A stretch of 64,000 bases of DNA, from contig OY725489.1 of NCBI GenBank assembly GCA_963281255.1, positions 2,542,001 to 2,606,000 on the forward strand. Direction: 5' to 3'. The notes under the pieces are model-generated. The model searched no databases and was not told the origin of the DNA. It saw only the letters and a program-made list of their open reading frames with translations. Source of the stretch: Aphrocallistes beatrix. Taxonomy: Eukaryota > Porifera > Hexactinellida > Sceptrulophora > Aphrocallistidae. Both the position numbers and the translations under genes were made by a program. The first letter of the stretch is position 1; each line of letters begins with the position of its first letter. Positions 20,771 to 32,849 of the stretch are shown here, in pieces.

Positions 20771-21409
20771 TATATATGTATACACACATTAATCGAGTTA
20801 TAATAGTAAGGATACTTTGTTCTGGAATTTAATGAATGCCGTATGTACGTATATTATTCAAGGTGATAAAATGTCTATTTTTATAGATTTTCTTCAATGT
20901 TTCTTCCCCGAAATTGGAATCAATTATTGAATTGACGAATATGAAGTTGAACGAATTTTGGAATTTTCACCCCGAACATAAGTCACATTATTTTTCAGAA
21001 TTTTATTACTTGAATTTAAAGGTTTTATTGGTTTGATGATATTATCCGGAGTTTTTCATTCAAACAGAGAGTCTATATTTGATTTATACTCGGAAGACGT
21101 TAATAAATCTAGACCTATTTTTAAATCGACAATGCCTCGGGATAGATTGAGGGCATTCTTCAAATTTTTACGTTTTAACAGTACATCTACGCGTACTGAA
21201 CGCTATGCACTGGATAAATTGGCTCCCATTCGGGACGTTTTCGAGGCGATTAATAATTCTTTTAGTAAATTTTACATCCCTGGGACCAGCGTTACCGTGG
21301 ATGAGCATCTTGCTCGATATCGCGGGAAATGTCCCTTTAAAATGCTTAATTAATCATATATAACTTATAAAGGATGAATGTAAATTTGATCATACTAAGC
21401 AATCCCTGG

Positions 21410-21843
21410 TCAAAAAAAAAAAAGTGACTGCCATTGCCTTATGTATAGAATGCTATGAACTAACCTTTTCCGTTGATTAACTTTAGAGATCCAGGGTTTC
21501 TTACACGGGCGACGAGCATAGAATCCAAGATGGTGTAGGTTACGAGATATTGTTTTTTCTGATATTTGTTCATCTTTCCCGTCGTTATATAGTTGGGTTA
21601 AGTTCTTAAGAGTTAATCGGCGATTTGATTTTACGATTAACTTCAGCTGCCTCCAACTTCTTTTTGTCATCAAGTTAGGACGGCCTGCCCTTTTAAGATT
21701 CTCGATTGACCCCATTCTTTTCCACTAAATGTAGGCCAATTTACATTCAAAGTCCGGGAGATGTGTGCTACTCCATAACCACCATTATATAAGCTAATAG
21801 CTTCCGATCGAGTTGAATTAGGAATTTCACAAGTCTTAGGCAT
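21410..21843 (-). pseudogene. Tc1-like transposase, N-terminal fragment
   Basis: From ATG at 21843 the frame reads MPKTCEIPNSTRSEAISLYNGG.., a helix-turn-helix of Tc1 transposases (the given run is cut at 20 residues in my reading: MPKTCEIPNSTRSEAISLYN). After a frame change near 21720 it continues KRAGRPNLMTKRSW, the GRP(R/N) hinge, and a second helix-turn-helix with RRLTLKNLTQLYND and ISRNLHHLGFYARRPCKKP. It stops at an A-rich run near 21410, before any of the DDE catalytic residues. A dead fragment, about 35-40% of a normal Tc1 protein. Confidence 0.8.
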
Positions 21844-22265
21844 CGTGAAATCGAATAATATCTAATTTATGGGAGAATAAAATGAGTCAATAAATGCACA
21901 AATGAATAATTACATTCTGCGATAGAAATATCAATATACAGCGAATTCTATATGAATAAATTGTGGTTGAAATACAACTATTACATGAAAACCAATATAT
22001 TACAAATACCTTTGTCCGCATAGTGTAATCTGTAAAACTACTCAAAAGAAGCTTTTTTTTGAAGTACCAAATTATAATAACCAAATGCATGTATAATATT
22101 TCTTGATAGTAGGATAATATATCTCTACACTTCTATATGCTCTGGGAAATTGTGTGAGCTGTATTTCGCCCAATATTGAGAGTCAAAGTGAGTCAGGTTG
22201 GAATTTTACACTGAATTGGGCTTGAGACAGAACCTATGCCGCACCATATTTATATAAACGATACA

Positions 22266-23317
22266 TCTTATATATTAAAATGCTAGGATTTTTTTTTTTT
22301 TGTGTTTGTCCGAATTGATTGAAGAATTGGGAAGTCGTAGAGGTGTGAAAATTTGTAGGTAGGTGTCAAATGATATACTTACGATTAAGTTCTAAGATCT
22401 AAGCGAAATTTTCACACCTCTGCAAAAAAAATGGAAAACAATTTTTCGCACCTTTTCTATACAAAATAAATGACTACACTATTACAATAGAAATCATTGT
22501 ACAAGTACGACACTACAATAAATAGTTCGTCATTGTTATTAATAATTCAAAGCCACAACTTATGTTTGATATCTTAAATGTATTATAGTGTATGACTATA
22601 AAAAAGATTATCTGCATATTTCACACCTTTATATACATATTTTCACACCATTTGATGAATTTTGAAAATAATGCTAGAGACTAGCTTCCAACGGGTAACT
22701 TGGGGTTTTCAGGGGTGTAGATTTCGAATATCATATTTTCAGATGTATATGATAAATTATTTGTTTAAAATAGATACATAAAGTAAACAAATTACAAAAA
22801 TAGGCTAAAGACTAGCTTCCTACGGTTGACATGGGTTTTTAAGGGTGTAGATTTCGAATATCATGTTTTCGAGTAAATTTGATGATCAATTTGTTTACAT
22901 TTGTTTAAATAGATACATAAAGTAAACAAATCTCAAAAATATGCTAGAAACTTGCTTCCAAAGGTTGACATGGGGTTTTAGGGGTGTAGATTACGAATAT
23001 CATATTTTCAGATCGATATGATAAATTACAAGTATTTGTCTACTTTTGTTTACAATAGATACATAAAGTAAACAAATTACAAAAATAGGCTAGAGACTAG
23101 CTTCCAACGGTTGACATGGGGTTTTTAGGGATGTAGATTTCGAAAATCATATTTTCAGATCGATAAAATGAATTATTTGTTTAATTTTGTTTAAAATATT
23201 TAAATAAAGGAAAAAACCCCAAAATAATTTTGATTAAGTGACTCCAGGCGCCCGCAGGGCGACTCTGCGGACACAGTGTCCGCAAGCCGCGCAGCGCAAG
23301 CAAGCGAAGCGTGCTTG
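22266..23317 (+). mobile_element. HINE family A element with four tandem units
   Basis: 5' end tcttatatattaaaatgcta; tandem units at spacings of 139 and 146 bp measured between 'agatacataaagtaaac' at 22772, 22911 and 23057; 3' end with 'ccgcaagccgcgcagcgcaa' and hairpin. Its 3' two thirds are part of the duplicated block. Confidence 0.7.
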
Positions 23318-23814
23318 TATATCCTAAAAGCCCACTGATCAGAGGACACAAGTGTCTTTCTATTATCCAAAAAACACTTTCTCCCTATAAGGGGGAGAGG
23401 GTGGTTTTTGCAGATAGATAGAAAGACAAAATCCCATGCCGTAATGACTTTATGATTAGTAGCACGAAAACTATTTATATACTGTGCTTATTGCATTAAA
23501 CGTCTATTGCTCCTACGATTATGGAAACTCACAGACATATGCATACTTAAATACCGAAATACCTCGAATAGTAGCCCTCTCTCGAATAATCGCTCACCCA
23601 AAATGGGTCCTACTTTTTTTAAACCCCATTGAACAAACGTTAATATCAAATAATCTCCTCGCTCCAAATTGTTGACTATCTAGAATGATCATATTCCACG
23701 AATATTTGCCATGTTTGAGAATCTTAGCATTTCTCTAGAGCCTAAATGGGCCTTGAAATTAAGAATCGTACAGCTACTATTCAAGAAAATAAGGTATACT
23801 ATGCATATATATAC

Positions 23815-24292
23815 AAACCAACAAAAGTATTCGACTACCACGAAAACCTCCATACAAATAGTATGATAGTGTCATAAAGAAATAGATGGTCAAACGATAA
23901 GAAATACTCTACTTAGTATTACTTTTTTGTACTTCGTTAACTACACATCCGAATTAGTCATTTTTGAAACTTTCAACACGAATACTTGTTCTCTTTCTTA
24001 CTCTGCCACTTTCTGTCAATAATCGCAATCATACTATATAATGGCCGCAACTAGAAACAAGTAACAACAAGTAGCATCAAGTATCAAAGGCAGATCATTT
24101 TGAAATTGGGAGTTAGTAAGCGATTTGAGGCTCTCAATTATGCGTAATTTGAATTTGTAGATTACGAATTAGAAATTAAAAAAATAAAATTTCTTACATT
24201 TTGAGTACATATTATTTTCCGAATAAATTCAGTTTAATACTATTCGTATAGATGTTTTTGAGGTGGTCGAATACTTTTGTCTGAGTACTGTA
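23815..24292. mobile_element. Tc1-like MITE (in duplicated block, copy 1)
   Basis: Inverted ends 'aacaaaagtattcgactacc' and its counterpart 'ggtggtcgaatacttttgtc', with 'aaacctcc' / 'ttttgaggt' inside. About 478 bp, no ORF. Exact outer borders are uncertain by a few bases. Confidence 0.55.
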
Positions 24293-24538
24293 CTAGTATA
24301 TATATTAATATCTATCGAGAATATAAAGTCCCACACAAACGGTCCGGGAGTGTGTTTCCCTAGTCCAGGGAGGATGACCATCCCTGGATTATCGGAGCAC
24401 ACTTCAGCCGTCATCATGATTGCGTCAGCATATTAAATTTAGCATAATTTTGTAGAGTCATTCATTCTGAACACTTTATACGACAAATGTTCACTGTTAA
24501 CTCTTAGCATCTTAGTTCTATAAATCATTTATTATTAA

Positions 24539-25245
24539 CAAGCGCGCTTCGCTTGCTTGCGATGCGCGGCATGCAGACACAAAGTGTCTGCCGGAGGCAC
24601 CTAGGGTCACATTGATTAATTATAAGAGAGATAAAATCTCTAAAGACGTCGTTCCTACGGTTATAATCGATTTTGCAGGAAAAAATTTGAAAATCACCAA
24701 ATCCAATTTTATTTTAGGTGCAATTGATATATGTGAATGCAATAGGCTTTAAATCTCAAGTTTTAGCTTCTATAGTTTTTTGTATAATGCGCAAAATAAT
24801 GAAATCACCTATTTACACTCAATCATGATTATTTAGCATATTTTGCAAATCGTACCCTGAGATGCACATCTCCATATAGGACCATTGATGAGTTTAAGTT
24901 CAAAAGTTTAATCTGTACTATAAAAATAGAGAAGAGTCAGACACTGATTAGTTGCAACGATGCAATCATTTTCAGTCTCAAAATTATCATAAAATGCATT
25001 GCAAATGCGTGTGTAATTCACATTTGTTGTATTGTGATAGGCTCATCATATTCAATGGTATAATCCTATTCATTTCATTGGATGACATATTTTGTAACCT
25101 TTAATGGGATAGTGTCAAAATTTCGCTTAGCGATCAAAATTATTTTTTTAAAATCACAATAGATGCCTAGATCCCTATTTTCAATTTCAGGCACGAGCCA
25201 ATTCTTCAATTAACTCAAACAAAAAACAAAAAAAAATTCGGGCGA
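24539..25245 (-). mobile_element. HINE-like element, reverse orientation (block copy 1)
   Basis: Begins with the inverse 3' hairpin (caagcgcgcttcgcttgctt), followed by 'ggataaaatctc'-like family B sequence, and reaches a T-rich 'attgaagaattgg'-type 5' sub-terminal segment in reverse near 25200..25245. The 5' tip itself is not clear. Confidence 0.55.
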
Positions 25246-25863
25246 AATTGTGTTAATATGAAGAGATGTGCATTGTGAACTTGAGTTGAAATTTTACGAA
25301 ATTTTCCAACCTTTTATTTAAAGGTGATAAAATGTTTTGATCAATCAAATTGCAGGGTTGATTACTACAGTTGCATTACATTTATGATGAATAGCAAGTA
25401 TATACCACAATATAATATTTACAATGTACCATATTTTCACACCTTCAGAGGAATTTTCAAAAAAATGGAAGAGAATATGTTTCAACGATTTATCAAATAG
25501 GTAGGGGAGTGATTTATATCCTTTCCCCTAAAGTGCTTGGAGAGCGCCCGCCCCATACTTGTTTATTTACCAAGTCAATTTTAATTAGTGATTATTTATG
25601 AATTCTAGTACGTCAGAATATAATGAAAATACTGAATTGATGATGCTTTACCATACGTTCATCTAAAATTCAATGTATTAGTTTAAGTTGGAATTGATAC
25701 TTGATAAGCATCAGCTGTTGTGTGTTGTTGATAGTGTTTGGTGATCAAATGCTGACGATGTATGGCACGGAGCTCGTTTTAGATGAGTCATGAAACTACG
25801 ATTATGCAAGCAGCATTATATAGGTTATCATGGATAATTTAAAGATATATACTATTCAGGATA

Positions 25864-26879
25864 TCTTATATATTAAAACGCTAGGATTTTTTTGTTCGTA
25901 TGTTTGTCCGAATTAATTAAAAAATTGTCAAGTCGTGGAGATATGAAAATTGGATTATAGGTGTCAAATGATATGACAGTTCTAATATCTAAGCGAAATT
26001 TTCATACCTCTGAAAAAAATGGAAAACAATTTTTCACAACTTTTCTATACAAAATGAATGACTACACTATCATAATAGAAATCATTGTACAAGTACGACA
26101 CTACAATAGATCGTCATTGTTATTAATACTTTAAAGCCACGACTTATGTTTGATATCTTAAATGTATTATAGTATATGGCAATAAAAATATTATTTACAT
26201 ATTTTCACACCATTTGATGAATTTTGAAAATAATGCTAGAGACTAGCTTCCAACGGGTAACTTGGGGTTTTCAGGGGTGTAGATTTCGAATATCATATTT
26301 TCAGATGTATATGATAAATTATTTGTTTAAAATAGATACATAAAGTAAACAAATTACAAAAATAGGCTAAAGACTAGCTTCCTACGGTTGACATGGGTTT
26401 TTAAGGGTGTAGATTTCGAATATCATGTTTTCGAGTAAATTTGATGATCAATTTGTTTACATTTGTTTAAATAGATACATAAAGTAAACAAATCTCAAAA
26501 ATATGCTAGAAACTTGCTTCCAAAGGTTGACATGGGGTTTTAGGGGTGTAGATTACGAATATCATATTTTCAGATCGATATGATAAATTACAAGTATTTG
26601 TCTACTTTTGTTTACAATAGATACATAAAGTAAACAAATTACAAAAATAGGCTAGAGACTAGCTTCCAACGGTTGACATGGGGTTTTTAGGGATGTAGAT
26701 TTCGAAAATCATATTTTCAGATCGATAAAATGAATTATTTGTTTAATTTTGTTTAAAATATTTAAATAAAGGAAAAAACCCCAAAATAATTTTGATTAAG
26801 TGACTCCAGGCGCCCGCAGGGCGACTCTGCGGACACAGTGTCCGCAAGCCGCGCAGCGCAAGCAAGCGAAGCGTGCTTG
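25864..26879 (+). mobile_element. HINE family A element spanning the duplication junction
   Basis: 5' end tcttatatattaaaacgcta at 25864, 3' hairpin ending at 26879. Its 5' part belongs to block copy 1 and its 3' part to copy 2; it is a hybrid of the HINEs at 22266 and 29426, as unequal exchange would produce. Confidence 0.7.
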
Positions 26880-27376
26880 TATATCCTAAAAGCCCACTGA
26901 TCAGAGGACACAAGTGTCTTTCTATTATCCAAAAAACACTTTCTCCCTATAAGGGGGAGAGGGTGGTTTTTGCAGATAGATAGAAAGACAAAATCCCATG
27001 CCGTAATGACTTTATGATTAGTAGCACGAAAACTATTTATATACTGTGCTTATTGCATTAAACGTCTATTGCTCCTACGATTATGGAAACTCACAGACAT
27101 ATGCATACTTAAATACCGAAATACCTCGAATAGTAGCCCTCTCTCGAATAATCGCTCACCCAAAATGGGTCCTACTTTTTTTAAACCCCATTGAACAAAC
27201 GTTAATATCAAATAATCTCCTCGCTCCAAATTGTTGACTATCTAGAATGATCATATTCCACGAATATTTGCCATGTTTGAGAATCTTAGCATTTCTCTAG
27301 AGCCTAAATGGGCCTTGAAATTAAGAATCGTACAGCTACTATTCAAGAAAATAAGGTATACTATGCATATATATAC

Positions 27377-27854
27377 AAACCAACAAAAGTATTCGACTAC
27401 CACGAAAACCTCCATACAAATAGTATGATAGTGTCATAAAGAAATAGATGGTCAAACGATAAGAAATACTCTACTTAGTATTACTTTTTTGTACTTCGTT
27501 AACTACACATCCGAATTAGTCATTTTTGAAACTTTCAACACGAATACTTGTTCTCTTTCTTACTCTGCCACTTTCTGTCAATAATCGCAATCATACTATA
27601 TAATGGCCGCAACTAGAAACAAGTAACAACAAGTAGCATCAAGTATCAAAGGCAGATCATTTTGAAATTGGGAGTTAGTAAGCGATTTGAGGCTCTCAAT
27701 TATGCGTAATTTGAATTTGTAGATTACGAATTAGAAATTAAAAAAATAAAATTTCTTACATTTTGAGTACATATTATTTTCCGAATAAATTCAGTTTAAT
27801 ACTATTCGTATAGATGTTTTTGAGGTGGTCGAATACTTTTGTCTGAGTACTGTA
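27377..27854. mobile_element. Tc1-like MITE (block copy 2)
   Basis: Exact duplicate of 23815..24292. Confidence 0.55.
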
Positions 27855-28100
27855 CTAGTATATATATTAATATCTATCGAGAATATAAAGTCCCACACAA
27901 ACGGTCCGGGAGTGTGTTTCCCTAGTCCAGGGAGGATGACCATCCCTGGATTATCGGAGCACACTTCAGCCGTCATCATGATTGCGTCAGCATATTAAAT
28001 TTAGCATAATTTTGTAGAGTCATTCATTCTGAACACTTTATACGACAAATGTTCACTGTTAACTCTTAGCATCTTAGTTCTATAAATCATTTATTATTAA

Positions 28101-28807
28101 CAAGCGCGCTTCGCTTGCTTGCGATGCGCGGCATGCAGACACAAAGTGTCTGCCGGAGGCACCTAGGGTCACATTGATTAATTATAAGAGAGATAAAATC
28201 TCTAAAGACGTCGTTCCTACGGTTATAATCGATTTTGCAGGAAAAAATTTGAAAATCACCAAATCCAATTTTATTTTAGGTGCAATTGATATATGTGAAT
28301 GCAATAGGCTTTAAATCTCAAGTTTTAGCTTCTATAGTTTTTTGTATAATGCGCAAAATAATGAAATCACCTATTTACACTCAATCATGATTATTTAGCA
28401 TATTTTGCAAATCGTACCCTGAGATGCACATCTCCATATAGGACCATTGATGAGTTTAAGTTCAAAAGTTTAATCTGTACTATAAAAATAGAGAAGAGTC
28501 AGACACTGATTAGTTGCAACGATGCAATCATTTTCAGTCTCAAAATTATCATAAAATGCATTGCAAATGCGTGTGTAATTCACATTTGTTGTATTGTGAT
28601 AGGCTCATCATATTCAATGGTATAATCCTATTCATTTCATTGGATGACATATTTTGTAACCTTTAATGGGATAGTGTCAAAATTTCGCTTAGCGATCAAA
28701 ATTATTTTTTTAAAATCACAATAGATGCCTAGATCCCTATTTTCAATTTCAGGCACGAGCCAATTCTTCAATTAACTCAAACAAAAAACAAAAAAAAATT
28801 CGGGCGA
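28101..28807 (-). mobile_element. HINE-like element, reverse orientation (block copy 2)
   Basis: Exact duplicate of 24539..25245. Confidence 0.55.
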
Positions 28808-29425
28808 AATTGTGTTAATATGAAGAGATGTGCATTGTGAACTTGAGTTGAAATTTTACGAAATTTTCCAACCTTTTATTTAAAGGTGATAAAATGTTTT
28901 GATCAATCAAATTGCAGGGTTGATTACTACAGTTGCATTACATTTATGATGAATAGCAAGTATATACCACAATATAATATTTACAATGTACCATATTTTC
29001 ACACCTTCAGAGGAATTTTCAAAAAAATGGAAGAGAATATGTTTCAACGATTTATCAAATAGGTAGGGGAGTGATTTATATCCTTTCCCCTAAAGTGCTT
29101 GGAGAGCGCCCGCCCCATACTTGTTTATTTACCAAGTCAATTTTAATTAGTGATTATTTATGAATTCTAGTACGTCAGAATATAATGAAAATACTGAATT
29201 GATGATGCTTTACCATACGTTCATCTAAAATTCAATGTATTAGTTTAAGTTGGAATTGATACTTGATAAGCATCAGCTGTTGTGTGTTGTTGATAGTGTT
29301 TGGTGATCAAATGCTGACGATGTATGGCACGGAGCTCGTTTTAGATGAGTCATGAAACTACGATTATGCAAGCAGCATTATATAGGTTATCATGGATAAT
29401 TTAAAGATATATACTATTCAGGATA

Positions 29426-30166
29426 TCTTATATATTAAAACGCTAGGATTTTTTTGTTCGTATGTTTGTCCGAATTAATTAAAAAATTGTCAAGTCGTGG
29501 AGATATGAAAATTGGATTATAGGTGTCAAATGATATGACAGTTCTAATATCTAAGCGAAATTTTCATACCTCTGAAAAAAATGGAAAACAATTTTTCACA
29601 ACTTTTCTATACAAAATGAATGACTACACTATCATAATAGAAATCATTGTACAAGTACGACACTACAATAGATCGTCATTGTTATTAATACTTTAAAGCC
29701 ACGACTTATGTTTGATATCTTAAATGTATTATAGTATATGGCAATAAAAATATTATTTACATATTTTCACACCATTTGATGAATTTTGAAAAAAAGGCTA
29801 GAGACTAGCTTCAAACGGGTGACATGGGGTTTTCAGGGGTGTAAATTTCGAATATCATATTTTCAGGTCTATATAATAAAGTATTTGTTTACTTTTGTTT
29901 GCAATAGATACATAAAGTAAACAAATCTCAAAAATATGCTAGAAACTTGCTTTCAACAGTTGACATGGGGTTTTAGTGCTGTAGATTTAGAATATTATAT
30001 TTTCGGATCCATATGAAAATTATTCGTTGACCTTTGTTTACAATATTTATATAAAGGAAAAATTCTCAAAATATTTTAGATTGAGTAACTCCAGGCGCCC
30101 GCAGGGCGACTCTGCGGACACACAGTATCCGCAAGCCGCGTAGCGCAAGCAAGCGAAGCGTGCTTG
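29426..30166 (+). mobile_element. HINE family A element, two tandem units
   Basis: Same 5' end as 25864..26879 and a 3' hairpin near 30150..30166. It has fewer internal units than its neighbours and its internal copy differs from 29793 on, marking the right border of the duplication. Confidence 0.7.
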
Positions 30167-30787
30167 TTATTATTAAAATGAAATGGTATAATCCATTTTG
30201 ATCATTCCTTGCTAATCTGTAACTGTTTGATTCAATACTGAGGCATAAGACATTGGATAGATTCTGATTGACGAATAAAAAGATTTACTTGTGGGCAACC
30301 TGTTGTTGTGGGCAAATGAACAACACAACAATTTTGCAATGATATTTAGAATGCTACAAAATTTGTCATTTTAATTCAGTGCCTCTTACGACCCCGTCTT
30401 CTCAGCGATAAAAAAATTATACTTTGCAATAGATTTGATTTTAACGGATCATATGGAGTTTTGAAGATGTAGATTCATTCCAATATTGTGTTTCAAGGGT
30501 CCATGATAAATTGTTTGTTTATTCATAGCCTACCTAATAATGCCTCACAGTAGACTGAAAATCATGGACTAGGGATGAAGTAATAGCCGAATTGATCAAT
30601 ACACGATTAGCCTAAAATCGTTAATCATGCAGAATAGGCATTAAGAATGTATTATCAGTATATATAAACATGGTATCAAAGTACATATATCCGATGGAAA
30701 ATTTCGATTGGTCATCATATCAATGCGCAACAAGTCATTCTAAGCACAATTTTACCTAAGCAGTTTTAACCCTATTTCTAAATCGTA
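30167..30787. other. non-coding interval, nothing recognised
   Basis: AT-rich DNA without repeats, terminal structures or ORFs that I can support. Confidence 0.4.
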
Positions 30788-31316
30788 TTAAGGTGTGATT
30801 TTTGTGTTGAACCAAGCTTAAGTACGAGCTAATTTGAAAATTTTGGAATTTTTCAATGGAATGTTCTTACATTCCCGCGTTGCTATGGTAAAGCATTTTG
30901 GTTAGTTTGGGCCATTTCGTGCAAACTGAAGTAACTAGGTCTTCAAATTTGATCGTATTTGATAGGCAATGGGCTATTTCCTATTAGGTGATAATACAAC
31001 TAGAACTTCTAAATTCAACGGGTTTTGAGTTATGGGTTGATTTTAAGAATGTGACCAAAACACTGAATTGTCGCATAAATCTATAGTCTGTTAATTTAGA
31101 ATTTAGAATTGTATTATTAATTAATAGGAAGTAGCCAATTGCCTATCAAATACGATCAGATTTGAAGACCTAGCTCTTAAGGTTAGCAGGATATGGCTCA
31201 AACTGATCGAAATATTTTACCATAGCAACGTAGGAATGTAAGAACATTCCATTAAAAAATTCTAATTTTTTCAAACAACTCGTGCTAATCAGTACGACAC
31301 AAAAATTCTACCTTAA
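30788..31316. mobile_element. foldback MITE with TTAA borders
   Basis: Two ~250-bp arms are inverted copies of each other and meet near 31060. The outer ends are ttaaggtgtgatttttgtg and cacaaaaattctaccttaa, both at TTAA. Shared internal landmarks include 'ggaatgttcttacattcc' and 'atcgtatttgataggcaat'. The whole unit could form one long hairpin. A short relative of the 'aggaatgttacaacattcc' segment occurs near 57324. Confidence 0.75.
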
Positions 31317-32045
31317 TAACATCTAGAAGTAGGCTTAAAGCAGCTTAGAAAATTGACAAAATAGTACTTTGGAGACACAAAGAACATCCGTAGCCAAAAT
31401 TTGAAAATTTCATCAAAAATTTCCAATCCTTCATTTATTCTTATTTTAATACTTAATTATCTGAACTAACTTCCCTGAAAGTTTGAGATTCGAATTTTAA
31501 TTTTTCATTGAGTTTTACTTTAAAAGTTGCCCAAATTTTATTTCTGAATATAAATTTTAACAATTCGTAAAATTTTGTGTTAAAACACTAATGCTAAAGT
31601 TTTGAATCATCCAAAATCATGATATAAGTATTCATGAATGTTTAGTTGGAAATTATGGAAATGTATATGTATTCTGAATAGTTTGAGGCTTCCCAGTAAT
31701 GTTTATTTTCTGGGATGCATAATTATCATGAATATGGTAACCAGGAAGTTATAGTTCAATTCAATATGCGTAGGCATTCATATTATATGATATCATTTGT
31801 ATATATGTTATGTTTGATCAATATGCGTATATATTCTAGTTGTCGATTCAAATACTTTTTATTATATCAGATAAATATTCCATTTGCATGATTATCATCA
31901 ATTTACACGAAATATCAATATGCAAACTTTTGGATACGATAAAATATTTCGATATGTATTAAGTCTCAGTAAGTACTGAGCTGCACTATTGACCTGTCGG
32001 CTAATAAAATTTTTGTATTCTAATTAGCTTTGAAGTTTCTCTTCC
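31317..32045. other. non-coding interval
   Basis: AT-rich. Around 31980..32025 'gagctgcactattgacctgtcgg' (first 20 bases) resembles a decayed 3' end of HINE family C (see 51345..51930). Nothing else is supported. Confidence 0.35.
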
Positions 32046-32402
32046 ATGATGCGGACTAGATTGAGAATCCCAACAATTGTTAATTCCATTTCCATCATCA
32101 TCATAGTCCTTATTCATATATACTCCTACAGAACTAAGTTTGCCTTAATCTCTTCCTACTCAGAACGAGCTGTCTTCAGTTTCAAAGAAGAATTCAATAT
32201 CGGAAATTTTCCGATCAGCTCTAAAATGGATACGATCAATAGAAAATTTTACTCCATTTCCTCTACTTTAGGAGAACAAGCTGAAAAAATTCGAATACTC
32301 CAAGAGAGCAAAGCCAAGAACGAAGATGAAATAAAAGAACTGAGAGAAAGTCTCTCTAGCATATGTGGCTCAATCGAAGCCATCCAAACAGTTTTTGAAT
32401 GA
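32046..32402 (+). CDS. unrecognised 118-aa ORF with membrane segment and coiled coil
   Basis: An ATG-initiated frame. Residues about 12-25 are strongly hydrophobic (NSISIIIIVLIHIY) and could be a signal anchor. Residues about 60-118 look like a coiled coil (heptads with L, I and K/E: GEQAEKIRILQESKAKNEDE). It ends at TGA. I do not recognise the family. It may be a single exon, a decayed element protein or chance. The charged, helix-like second half and balanced codon use make it more credible than the other short frames nearby, but no splice sites or promoter stand out. Confidence 0.3.
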   Translation: MMRTRLRIPTIVNSISIIIIVLIHIYSYRTKFALISSYSERAVFSFKEEFNIGNFPISSKMDTINRKFYSISSTLGEQAEKIRILQESKAKNEDEIKELRESLSSICGSIEAIQTVFE

Positions 32403-32849
32403 TTTTCTTAATTTCTCCCTCCCTCATTAAATAACTATTTTGAGTACTAATATAAACCAGAGGGTAAATTTATTTTTAGCATAGCTAGTAAAATATCTCT
32501 TTCAGAGTATACGTAATAGAGCAAATTTATTGAAATGACATATATGCAAACGAAGTGGGTTTTTCCTTTTGATCTAAAAATAGCCTGCCTTTGGGTACCA
32601 GGGCTTTTCGATATAGGTTTTGCAATACACTTAGGTATTCGTTTACATGCAAACTGTTTGCATATAAGTAGGCCCAATTTTATTTGTTAGTTTCAAAATT
32701 ATCTCTTCCAGTATTAGTAAAGCATATTTTATTTTTAGGCATAGTGAGTTTCAATTTTATCTTTCCTTCCTAGTATAAATAGTTCTCACTTGAGCAAATT
32801 GTGGATTTTCTTACACAATATTTGCCTTGTTATATATTGAGAATTTGTA

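Larger units (their letters stand above)
18952..21352 (+). pseudogene. piggyBac-type transposase, broken and interrupted
   Basis: The 5' piece (18952..19308) encodes an acidic serine-rich N-terminus ending in FLGKDKTKWFDY, the usual piggyBac entry motif. The 3' piece (about 20860..21352) encodes FKGFIGLMILSGVF, then PRDRLRAFFKFLRFN, DKLAPIRDVF and SVTVDEHLARYRGKCPF; the D of VDEHL corresponds to the first catalytic aspartate. The region between is filled by a MITE (19417..19619), a HINE (20016..20770) and unassigned DNA. The protein then ends at a stop after KMLN, so the second and third catalytic aspartates and the C-terminal zinc-binding part are missing. The 5' piece itself ends in a stop at 19308. 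It is inactive. I found no convincing ends for this element. Confidence 0.8.
22634..26195. repeat. 3562-bp tandem duplication, first copy
   Basis: Every line I compared with the second copy at +3562 is identical, from 22634 onwards. It starts inside the HINE at 22266..23317 and ends inside the HINE at 25864..26879. It contains a Tc1-like MITE and a reverse HINE but no gene I recognise; the short identical frames at 23484..23675 and 24229..24417 have no features of a protein. Confidence 0.85.
26196..29757. repeat. 3562-bp tandem duplication, second copy
   Basis: Identity with the first copy continues through 29792 (35 extra bases shared at the junctions), after which the sequence diverges. 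Lack of differences means the event is recent or that the second copy is an assembly artefact. Confidence 0.85.

Noticed and set aside
22600-23220. CRISPR-like array because of regularly spaced repeats
   Set aside because: Units are ~140 bp tandem copies without short repeats and unique spacers, in a eukaryotic element.
23484-23675. Identical frame in both duplicated blocks as a conserved gene
   Set aside because: Identity is explained by the recent block duplication; there is no independent sign of coding constraint.
24229-24417. Second frame shared by the duplicated blocks
   Set aside because: It runs through the end of a Tc1-like MITE and is an antisense chance frame.
24340-24420. tRNA or small RNA gene suggested by a GC-richer stem-like patch
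   Set aside because: No A and B boxes and no cloverleaf could be drawn.
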